From: DATIHT01 sp035480415
GTDB lineage: Bacteria > Patescibacteriota > Microgenomatia > Curtissbacterales > GWA2-41-24
DNA length: 15,293 bases
Direction of reading: 5' to 3'
Assembly: GCA_035480415.1 (NCBI GenBank)
Contig: DATIHT010000085.1
Span: forward strand, 1-15,293
Position numbers and translations under genes: made by a program. Below the pieces are notes generated by a model that saw only the letters and a program-made list of their open reading frames with translations, searched no databases and was not told the origin of the DNA. Below are positions 5,230 to 11,081 of the stretch, in pieces (positions within the stretch are counted from its first letter, which is position 1; each line of letters opens with the position of its first letter).

Positions 5230-6720
5230 ATGGACATTAAACAAGTCGAAGACCAATTATCCAAATTTATTTACGAGCTGGAAAACGAAGACCGACTGGT
5301 TAGGGTTGGTTTAAAGGACGTTGCCGAATCTGCTGTAATCTACAAAAAATATAAAGATCTGTTTACAAAAGAGACATTAGAAGAGGTGTCAAAAGCCTCA
5401 AAAGTTTCAAAGGTGTCAAAGGACAAAGACATAATAGATAGGATTTATTTTACGCTGGCGGGGAGTTACATGGGACTCACAACGGCACCAGAAGAAGACA
5501 AAGTGACCACCTACTTCTCCAAAGCAAAAATTAAAGCCGGGGATGAAACAATTGCCTATTTTCAGGCAGGACCAAAGATTGCAAAAGATCCGATTTTCGA
5601 CCGAAGAGAAAAAACCGATGCTGCCTGCGTGCCTGTTGTTTCCAAAATTAATCCAAAGCAGCTTGCACTTTTGAAATCTGAGATCAAATTGATCAAAGGA
5701 CTTGGCTTTGCAAATTATGTGGATTTTGCTTCAAAGAGTAAGAAAATGGATTATGCAAAGTTTAATAAGGTTATTGCAAAGACCATCAAGGACACACAGA
5801 AGCAGTGGCAAAAGGTAATGAGTGAGCAATCGAGTGCCATTTTTGGAAAGCCATTTAGGAAGATAAGATCGGTTCATTTGAACTATTTGAGATCTATGTC
5901 TATGTATGACAATTATTATCCTAAGGAAAAGGTTGTGGAGACATTTTTAAAGTGGACACGCGACATCGGGCTTTCGGATCTTTTAACTTCCATCAAGATT
6001 GATGATGTTGACAGGCCTAAGAAAAATCCGCGGGCTGTTTGTTACTGGCCCATGCCGCCCAAGGAGATTCACTTGGTAATAAAACCAATTGGCGGCGAAC
6101 AGGATTTTGAGGCTGTTTTCCATGAAGGCGGGCATGCACTGCATGGTGCTTCGATTGATGCCAAACTCCCCTATACTCTCAAGGCACTCGCCCATTCCAA
6201 CGCATTGACTGAAACTTATGCGTTTGTCTTGGAAGATTTAGTCTTTGACCCCGACTTTTTGACCACTTACTTGAATGTTTCTGCCTTTACAGGCAAGAAG
6301 ATCCAATGGCAGGCGTATTTTGTAAATTTGATGATGCTTAGGCGCTATGTAGGCAAGTTTACCTATGAATATAATATGTTTTCCAAAAATGCTATTTCTA
6401 AAGGGCCTGCTCTTTATGCAAAGACGCTCGAGAGTACTACTGGATTTGTTCATAGACGCGAAAATTGGCTTGTTGATATGGACGGCAGTTTTTATAGTGC
6501 AGATTATTTGCGGGCCTGGATTGGTGCTGCACAAATTAAAGATTACTTGAACAAAAAGTTTGGAAAGAAATGGTTTTTGAACAAAAAGGCCGGTGAATTT
6601 TTGCGAAAGCTTTATGCCCGTGGAGTTACAGACGAAATTGAAGATGTGGTAAAACGGCTTGGATATAAACCGTGGGACACTTCCCTGCTCATCAAAGGGT
6701 ACAAGCAGGTTCTAGTTTAA
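5230..6720 (+). CDS. M3-family oligoendopeptidase (PepF/thimet-like zinc metallopeptidase)
   Basis: The product is predicted to be a cytoplasmic zinc peptidase that degrades oligopeptides. The zinc site is HEGGH (His298, Glu299, His302) within AVFHEGGHALHG. Glu328 in NALTETYAFVLE, 26 residues on, is the likely third ligand, as usual for family M3. The C-terminal helical region with YSADYLRAW also fits this family. There is no signal peptide. At 496 residues it is somewhat shorter than typical PepF (about 560-600). Residues 53-64 (VSKASKVSKVSK) come from the 9-nt repeat also found in and around ruvC and lie in the helical N-terminal part, so this is probably a tolerated surface insertion. TTTAAT at 5220-5225 lies 4 nt before the ATG and there is no Shine-Dalgarno site. 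The 3' end overlaps the broken minus-strand gene by 4 nt. Confidence 0.9.
   Translation: MDIKQVEDQLSKFIYELENEDRLVRVGLKDVAESAVIYKKYKDLFTKETLEEVSKASKVSKVSKDKDIIDRIYFTLAGSYMGLTTAPEEDKVTTYFSKAKIKAGDETIAYFQAGPKIAKDPIFDRREKTDAACVPVVSKINPKQLALLKSEIKLIKGLGFANYVDFASKSKKMDYAKFNKVIAKTIKDTQKQWQKVMSEQSSAIFGKPFRKIRSVHLNYLRSMSMYDNYYPKEKVVETFLKWTRDIGLSDLLTSIKIDDVDRPKKNPRAVCYWPMPPKEIHLVIKPIGGEQDFEAVFHEGGHALHGASIDAKLPYTLKALAHSNALTETYAFVLEDLVFDPDFLTTYLNVSAFTGKKIQWQAYFVNLMMLRRYVGKFTYEYNMFSKNAISKGPALYAKTLESTTGFVHRRENWLVDMDGSFYSADYLRAWIGAAQIKDYLNKKFGKKWFLNKKAGEFLRKLYARGVTDEIEDVVKRLGYKPWDTSLLIKGYKQVLV
5386..5421 (+). repeat. In-frame 9-nt tandem repeat coding VSK units in the M3 peptidase gene
   Basis: Four copies of the 9-nt unit (GTGTCAAAA, GCCTCAAAA, GTTTCAAAG, GTGTCAAAG) code VSKASKVSKVSK. 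The unit is the one seen in the ruvC tail and in the gap before ruvC. Confidence 0.85.
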
Positions 6721-7133
6721 GAAGCCAGAGAGATACTTGCATCCGGTTTTACCGATGCGACAAATTGTTTGGTGTGTTTTAAATCTGCTGTAAATATATT
6801 TATTGGCAGGCTATCTACTTCCGGATAATTATCTCTGATGAATTCTCCCAATCTTTTAGTAGTTGTCTCTACGGATACGTCGTCTTGAGGCTTCAAAATA
6901 AAATCTGGTATCAGTTGGGGTTGTTGAAGTAATTCTACCGTAAGGCTATCTGGTTTATGAACTTAGGTTAAAAATACTTTTTCCCCACTGGTTAAAACGT
7001 ACAGAATAGCTACTGGGCCGTATTGTCTGTAAATTATAGCAACAGAGCCCTTTTTCCTCGCTTGTTCGAAAGCGTTTTCGAGTTGGAAGGATCGGGCATT
7101 TTCCCGGATTTGAGCCAAGCGTATCTCGTTCAT
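6717..7133 (-). pseudogene. Small unknown gene interrupted by an in-frame TAA
   Basis: Read on the minus strand, an ATG at 7133 opens a 56-codon frame (MNEIRLAQIRENARSF at the start) that stops at TAA 6965-6963. The same frame then continues without another stop for 81 codons to a TAA at 6719-6717, with ordinary protein-like content (for example TTKRLGEFIRDNYPEVDSLP). Together it would be a soluble protein of about 138 aa. A TATAAT (7147-7142) with an upstream TG (extended -10) lies 8 nt before the ATG, the arrangement seen at intact genes here, so the gene is probably real and recently broken. Other possibilities are two small proteins, stop readthrough or a sequencing error. I do not recognise the family. 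The end overlaps the M3 peptidase gene by 4 nt in convergent orientation. Confidence 0.6.
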
Positions 7134-7141
7134 GCTTTCAA

Positions 7142-7147
7142 ATTATA
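7142..7147 (-). promoter_or_regulatory. Extended -10 for the interrupted gene
   Basis: On the minus strand TGATATAAT places a perfect TATAAT 8 nt before the ATG at 7133, predicting a leader of about 2 nt. Confidence 0.5.
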
Positions 7148-7229
7148 TCAGAAAAGGAGTATTTTTACTATGGGGTTTACGGTTCGTTTACTATAAGAGG
7201 GCTTATTTCTCGTTTCACTCGAAATGAGA

Positions 7230-7943
7230 TCAAGAAATCAGCGTGCCTACCTGCTCGCCATCTGCGGCTTTTTTTATGTTGTCTTCTTTTAGAAGGTCGA
7301 AAACTAAAATTGGGATGTTATGGTCCATGCACATTGAAAGTGCGCTGTTGTCCATGACTTCTATTTCTTTGTTTGTTATCGCATCTGCAAATTTAATAGT
7401 TTCGAATTTGGTAGCGTCTTTGTGTTTGTTGGGGTCTTTGGTGTAAACTCCGTCTACTTTTGTGCCTTTTAAGATTACTTCACATTCAATTTCTAGTGCC
7501 CTTAGCGCTGCTGCTGTGTCTGTTGTAAAGTAAGGGTTGCCGGAACCTGCTGCAAAAATTACTACTCTACCCCGCTCCAGGTGCTTGATTGCCTTCCTTC
7601 TTATATATGGCTCGCAGACGTCTTTTACTTCTATTGCAGATTGGACTCTGGTCATTTGGCCTTCTTTTTCTAAGGCTGCCTGGAGTGCTAGGGAATTCAT
7701 GATTGTTGCGAGCATTCCAATATAGTCGCCTACAGTTCTTTCCAGGCCATGTTCTTCTGCTGCGTTACCGCGGAAGATGTTGCCGCCTCCAACTACGATT
7801 GCGACTTGCACGCCGTCTTTGGTTGCTTTGATTATTTCTTTTGCTAGCCACTGGGTAAATTCGGGATCGATACCATTGTCGCGCTTCCCTAGAAACGTTT
7901 CTCCGGAGAGTTTTAGGAGGACTCTTTTGTACTTTTTTGCCAT
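7230..7943 (-). CDS. pyrH: Uridylate kinase (UMP kinase)
   Basis: PyrH phosphorylates UMP to UDP with ATP in pyrimidine nucleotide synthesis and belongs to the amino acid kinase fold. The protein is 237 residues, full length for the family. Visible signatures are the N-terminal LLKLSGE, the glycine-rich VVGGGNIFRG (about residues 50-59), the UMP-binding stretch TVGDYIGMLATIMN, the segment FAAGSGNPYFTTDTAAALRA, and KVDGVYTKDPNK, typical of bacterial UMP kinases. There is no fused domain. The start is fixed by the N-terminal motif. Two promoters are possible: TACAAT (7957-7952), 8 nt before the ATG, and a better TTGCAA-N17-TATAAT (8010-7982) giving a 32-nt leader. The upstream gene on the other strand is divergent. 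No frr or tsf neighbour is present. Confidence 0.95.
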   Translation of the reverse strand: MAKKYKRVLLKLSGETFLGKRDNGIDPEFTQWLAKEIIKATKDGVQVAIVVGGGNIFRGNAAEEHGLERTVGDYIGMLATIMNSLALQAALEKEGQMTRVQSAIEVKDVCEPYIRRKAIKHLERGRVVIFAAGSGNPYFTTDTAAALRALEIECEVILKGTKVDGVYTKDPNKHKDATKFETIKFADAITNKEIEVMDNSALSMCMDHNIPILVFDLLKEDNIKKAADGEQVGTLIS

Positions 7944-7981
7944 CTAAAAGTATTGTACCAATTTTTTGGTCCTCTTGGTTA

Positions 7982-8034
7982 ATTATACTTGAATAGGCAC
8001 GAATTTGCAACTATAGGACTAAAGATGTTAAAAT
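7982..8034. promoter_or_regulatory. Divergent promoters sharing one palindromic -35
   Basis: TTGCAA at 8005-8010 is its own reverse complement. To the left on the minus strand it is followed by a 17-bp spacer and a perfect TATAAT (7987-7982), reading toward pyrH. To the right on the plus strand it is followed by an 18-bp spacer and TAAAAT (8029-8034) with an upstream TG (extended -10), reading toward the gene at 8041. The two polymerases would compete for the same -35. Confidence 0.55.
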
Positions 8035-8040
8035 CCGCGC

Positions 8041-8427
8041 ATGACAGAATTAGGTGGTCCTTATGCGGTTGACCGTCATTTGTTTATAAACAGGAAGGAA
8101 CTGGTGATTTTTAATGGTTTGGATATCAAATCTTTTTTGAAGACAGTAACAAGACCAGGTGTTCCTCTGACAATATATGACGGGATAGAAGTTGACGTAC
8201 TTAGAGGTAGTTTTTTCTCAGCACCTGATATTCTTTACTCAAATAGCGAAAATCTTCAAGCGGTAAGAAGCCCCCAAGGAAATGCTGTGAGTGTAAGTGG
8301 AGACAATATATTATATGTAGGTTGGTTTAGTACAACTGGTTTATTAGTAGATCCAGCTCGTGCATATTTGCAAACAACGCTTAGTGCGAAAGACCTGCAA
8401 GCTTTAATAAAAATTTCGAACGTTTAA
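8041..8427 (+). CDS. Hypothetical protein, 128 aa
   Basis: I do not recognise this protein. It is soluble, without signal peptide or membrane helix. It looks beta-rich, with alternating hydrophobic residues (ELVIFNGL, VPLTIYDGIEVDVL, NILYVGWF) and a short helical C-terminus (SAKDLQALIKI). No Cys residues or metal motif are present. The start is well supported: the -10 TAAAAT (8029-8034) leaves exactly 6 nt to the ATG, so transcription is predicted to begin at the A of the ATG. It is divergent from pyrH and shares its -35. It is followed 77 bp later by the recombinase gene, which has its own -10, so the two need not form an operon. Confidence 0.75.
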   Translation: MTELGGPYAVDRHLFINRKELVIFNGLDIKSFLKTVTRPGVPLTIYDGIEVDVLRGSFFSAPDILYSNSENLQAVRSPQGNAVSVSGDNILYVGWFSTTGLLVDPARAYLQTTLSAKDLQALIKISNV

Positions 8428-8468
8428 TATAACTCATCGCACAATTTGCCATCTGTGCCCATCATTTA

Positions 8469-8498
8469 TTGCTTTTGAGATCAAAAGCGTCGTAGAAT
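8469..8498 (+). promoter_or_regulatory. xer promoter with an 18-bp palindrome over the -35
   Basis: TTGCTT (8469-8474), an 18-bp spacer and TAGAAT (8493-8498) form a plausible promoter whose -10 ends 6 nt before the ATG at 8505. A perfect palindrome, GCTTTTGAGATCAAAAGC (8471-8488), covers the -35 and most of the spacer. It is not followed by a T-run, so an operator fits better than a terminator. Confidence 0.5.
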
Positions 8499-8504
8499 AA
8501 AAGC

Positions 8505-9446
8505 ATGTTCGACATCGCTGCCCTAGTTGATGAGTTTTTGGAATACTGCGAAATTGAAAAAAATCTCTCTCTTCTTACGATTCGTGATTATCGCCACTAT
8601 TTAAAGTTTTTTATAGCCTGGCAGGCTGAGAACTCCCCTATTTCAGCTCCCTCCGATATTACAGTTGAAGTTGTTCGTAAATATCGTGTGTATTTGGCCC
8701 ATTTTGTTAGTCCAAACGGTAATTTACCACTCAAAAAAGTTACACAGAACTACTATGTTATTGCACTTCGATCATTTCTTAAGTATTTAATAAGGAAGGA
8801 TCTTGCTGTGGTTTCTCCTGACAAGATTGAGCTTCCCAAGACTGAGTCCAGGTCATTGAAGTTTTTGGATCGTGAACAGCTGGAGCGCCTTCTTTCTCAA
8901 CCTGAGATATCCAAAGAGTCAGGACTTCGAGATAAAGCGTTGATGGAAACGCTCTTTTCCACAGGCCTTCGTGTTTCGGAGCTTTGTAAGCTGAATCGGG
9001 ATCAGATTAACGTTGAGCGCAAAGAGTTTGGAGTAATTGGTAAAGGTGGACGGGCAAGGGTTGTTTTCCTTTCTGATCGGGCAACTTTGTGGATTGAGCG
9101 GTATTTGGCTGCAAGAGTCGATCAGTCGAAGGCTTTGTTTATCCGTTACGCAGGGAATCAGGAAGCTATTGAGAATATGGAAAAGCTGAGACTTACTACT
9201 CGGTCAGTGCAGAGAATGATTGAAAAATATGTAAGGAAAGCTCGTTTGCCTATTAAGATTACGCCTCATGGTATTAGGCATACTTTTGCTACTGATCTTT
9301 TAATGAACGGTGCAGATTTAAGAAGCGTTCAGGAGCTTTTGGGTCACAAGAATGTATCTACAACGCAGATCTATACCCATGTAACCAACGCACAGCTCCA
9401 CGACGTACATAAAGCATTTCATGGCAGGAGTATCAACAAAACTTAG
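8505..9446 (+). CDS. Tyrosine recombinase, XerC/XerD type
   Basis: Xer recombinases resolve chromosome dimers by strand exchange at dif. The N-terminal SAM-like core-binding domain (about residues 1-100) and the C-terminal catalytic domain (about 115-305) are both present. All catalytic residues are visible: Arg156 in TGLRVSEL, Lys180 in GKGGRAR, His255 and Arg258 in HGIRHTFAT, His281 in LGHKNVSTTQIY, and the nucleophile Tyr290. The length of 313 fits XerC/XerD and is shorter than most phage integrases. I cannot tell XerC from XerD or the single-recombinase form and leave the symbol empty. The promoter predicts a start at the A of the ATG, and an 18-bp palindrome over the -35 suggests control. 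The 3' end overlaps a convergent small HTH gene by 14 nt. No dif-like site was recognised nearby. Confidence 0.92.
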   Translation: MFDIAALVDEFLEYCEIEKNLSLLTIRDYRHYLKFFIAWQAENSPISAPSDITVEVVRKYRVYLAHFVSPNGNLPLKKVTQNYYVIALRSFLKYLIRKDLAVVSPDKIELPKTESRSLKFLDREQLERLLSQPEISKESGLRDKALMETLFSTGLRVSELCKLNRDQINVERKEFGVIGKGGRARVVFLSDRATLWIERYLAARVDQSKALFIRYAGNQEAIENMEKLRLTTRSVQRMIEKYVRKARLPIKITPHGIRHTFATDLLMNGADLRSVQELLGHKNVSTTQIYTHVTNAQLHDVHKAFHGRSINKT

Positions 9447-9696
9447 GTGCTTTTTTGACGATTCTTGCGGGATAAGCTTCCATTCCATTGCTTAACCTTC
9501 CGAGCTCGGAAATATCAATGAATTGGCCATCTGTTTTTATTGGTCTGCTTGAATCAGTCTCGACCCATGCCGCTACTCTGCTTAGTGTCATCGGGCTAGT
9601 TTTGAATAATTCTGATACAGCTGTTATTGCCATATAACCTTCCGGTGTTGCTCTGGGACCTTTTCTTTTTGGTTTAGATTCGGATTCAATTGTCAT
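9433..9696 (-). CDS. Small putative helix-turn-helix DNA-binding protein, 87 aa
   Basis: The frame could begin at 9735, but I choose the ATG at 9696. A perfect TATAAT (9708-9703) ends exactly 6 nt before it, and the longer version would overlap the fur-type gene. The N-terminus is basic (KPKRKGPRATPEG). Residues 21-45 (start YMAITAVSELFKTSPMTLSR) look like a helix-turn-helix, and a DISELGRL segment follows, as in small MerR/excisionase-like proteins. The DNA-binding role is inferred from this pattern alone. It lies just downstream of the Fur-family gene on the same strand and converges with the recombinase gene, overlapping it by 14 nt. It could be a regulator, or an excisionase-like partner of the recombinase, though the latter is speculative. 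Confidence 0.65.
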   Translation of the reverse strand: MTIESESKPKRKGPRATPEGYMAITAVSELFKTSPMTLSRVAAWVETDSSRPIKTDGQFIDISELGRLSNGMEAYPARIVKKAPKFC

Positions 9697-9702
9697 TTTA
9701 TT

Positions 9703-9708
9703 ATTATA
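9703..9708 (-). promoter_or_regulatory. -10 hexamer overlapping the stop codon of the Fur-family gene
   Basis: On the minus strand TATAAT (9708-9703) includes the TAA stop of the Fur-family gene (9706-9704). The ATG of the HTH gene is 6 nt further on, so a leaderless mRNA is predicted. Confidence 0.5.
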
Positions 9709-10120
9709 TCGGTTGGCAGTTTTTACATAGACCAAAAAATTCCAGTGAATGGCTTGATACTTTAAAACCTTTTGATTTTGCTATTGATGACTCCTGTTTT
9801 AGTAAGTCGTTTTGCAGATCTATGTCCTCTACCCTTTTGCAGTTTAAACATACCAAATGGTGATGATGAGCGTTTGATGCCAATTCGTACCTTTTTTTGT
9901 CTTCACCAAGGTTGATTTCGACAATCATTTTTTGTGAAAGTAAAAATTCTATTTCTCTATAAAGTGTGGTCTTGTTTACCATTACGCCCAGTTTTTGTAA
10001 CTTTGCATTGAGCTCCCCTACCGAAAGCGGCATGTTTTCTGAATTGAAGGTGTCGATGATTGCTTTTCGGGCTTTGGTGATTCTGTGCCCTTCTTTTTTT
10101 AGGCTGCTTAGTTTGTCCAT
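9704..10120 (-). CDS. Fur-family metalloregulator (Fur/Zur/PerR type)
   Basis: Fur-family proteins are dimeric repressors that bind operators when loaded with Fe, Zn, Mn or oxidised metal sites. The layout is typical at 138 residues. A winged-helix DNA-binding domain comes first (about 1-80), with RITKARKAIIDTF and the recognition region VNKTTLYREIEFL. The dimerisation domain follows, with a His cluster at 85-88 and two CxxC pairs (Cys91/Cys94 and Cys132/Cys135) expected to hold a structural zinc. His124 and Glu127 may be further ligands. Sequence alone does not tell which metal it senses. A perfect palindrome sits between its -35 and -10, so autoregulation is likely. No metal transporter is in the window, so the regulon must lie elsewhere. 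It is separated from the upstream deacetylase gene by its own promoter. Confidence 0.92.
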   Translation of the reverse strand: MDKLSSLKKEGHRITKARKAIIDTFNSENMPLSVGELNAKLQKLGVMVNKTTLYREIEFLLSQKMIVEINLGEDKKRYELASNAHHHHLVCLNCKRVEDIDLQNDLLKQESSIAKSKGFKVSSHSLEFFGLCKNCQPI

Positions 10121-10130
10121 TTGAGCCTAG

Positions 10131-10160
10131 AGTTTAGTGCAACTAGGTTGCATTTGTCAA
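10131..10160 (-). promoter_or_regulatory. Promoter of the Fur-family gene with palindromic operator in the spacer
   Basis: On the minus strand a perfect TTGACA (10160-10155), an 18-bp spacer and TAAACT (10136-10131) form the promoter. The spacer is almost filled by the palindrome TGCAACTAGGTTGCA (10138-10152; 6-bp arms, 3-bp centre). Operator-sized dyads in this place block polymerase binding, the usual mode of Fur-family autorepression. The -10 ends 10 nt before the ATG at 10120. Confidence 0.7.
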
Positions 10161-10166
10161 GATAAA

Positions 10167-11081
10167 TTATATACCGTAAGCAGAAAGTGAAAGGCCGCCG
10201 ACTCGTGTTCTGTGAAGCGCCATTATAAAAGAATCGCACTGCGTGGTTCCTTGAATTGTCGATGCTGCTGCGACAAAGCCGTTTGCCTGGAGAAATCTGG
10301 CTCCTGCATCGCTTGGATTGCCATAAGGGTAGGCGAATATATTTTGCAATCCGCCGAGATTGTCTTCCAGTTGTTTTTTGGCAGTTAGGATTTCGAAACT
10401 CATTTTGTCCGGTGGTGCTGCTGCAACTGCCGCATGAGACCAAGTATGATCGTATGCAACATCACCTGTTGCTACCATTTGTTTTAAGTCGCCCCAATTC
10501 ATATAGTCTCCTCCGTCTCCCAAGAGCCCGGTTGAAATGAAAAGATTTAATTTTATGCCATATTTTTGTGCGATTGGGTGTGCGTATCTAAACTGGTCTT
10601 TATAACCGTCGTCCAGGGTGACGACGATGCTTTTGCCAAGGCCAGTGTGGTTTTTAAGTGCTGTTGCTACATCGAGCATTGTTATTGTGTTGTAGCCTTT
10701 CGATTTTATGTATGCCATTTGGGAATCGAAAGTGCCATTGTCTACAGTAAGGCCGCCCTGCCCTTTTGGTCCGGCTTCTGACATTGGCTGAATATGGTGA
10801 TACATAAGAATTGGTATGTTAATACAGTAGCCGCTTAAAACTACTGGTGAAGGAGATGGGGATGCCGAAGGATAAGGCGAAGGTTCTTGTGTTGATGTTG
10901 TTGCGGCACTTAAAGTTGCGGAGGTTGTTGCCTGAGTTTGGGGTAATGTTTGTGCCAGTACTCTTTTTTGAAACTTTGCAAGTATGAGTGCCGATGATGC
11001 GATTGATGTTGCCGATAGAACAATTATTGCAGCAATAAGCAAAAATATAATTTTTTGGGTTTTAGTTTTGGTGTGTGACAT
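10167..11081 (-). CDS. Membrane-anchored polysaccharide deacetylase (NodB domain)
   Basis: Enzymes of this family remove N-acetyl groups from chitin-like, peptidoglycan or exopolysaccharide chains. A Lys-rich start followed by a hydrophobic helix (about residues 11-35) suggests a signal anchor. A Thr/Ser/Pro/Ala-rich linker (about 45-80) comes next, then the catalytic domain outside the cell. The NodB motifs are visible: LDDG (Asp157, Asp158), the metal-binding HTWSH (His212, His216), YPYG (251-254) and LHRTRV near the C-terminus. The MYHHIQ segment at 93-98 is common in this family. The start codon lies 20 nt inside the 3' end of carB, so translation may be coupled. Its place at the end of a pyrimidine operon is not functionally explained. 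The gene stops just before the promoter of the Fur-family gene. Confidence 0.9.
   Translation of the reverse strand: MSHTKTKTQKIIFLLIAAIIVLSATSIASSALILAKFQKRVLAQTLPQTQATTSATLSAATTSTQEPSPYPSASPSPSPVVLSGYCINIPILMYHHIQPMSEAGPKGQGGLTVDNGTFDSQMAYIKSKGYNTITMLDVATALKNHTGLGKSIVVTLDDGYKDQFRYAHPIAQKYGIKLNLFISTGLLGDGGDYMNWGDLKQMVATGDVAYDHTWSHAAVAAAPPDKMSFEILTAKKQLEDNLGGLQNIFAYPYGNPSDAGARFLQANGFVAAASTIQGTTQCDSFIMALHRTRVGGLSLSAYGI

Noticed and set aside
6963..6965. UAA reassigned as a sense codon
   Set aside because: Other genes here end in TAA at the expected places (for example carB, pyrimidine cluster genes and the peptidase), so UAA works as a stop.
7205..7230. Hairpin just after pyrH (CTCGTTTC/GAAATGAG) as a terminator
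   Set aside because: On the pyrH strand the stem has an A/C mismatch and there is no following T-run.
8428..8504. dif site next to the xer gene
   Set aside because: The only palindrome here has a 2-bp centre and no resemblance to the 28-bp dif arms with a 6-bp centre.
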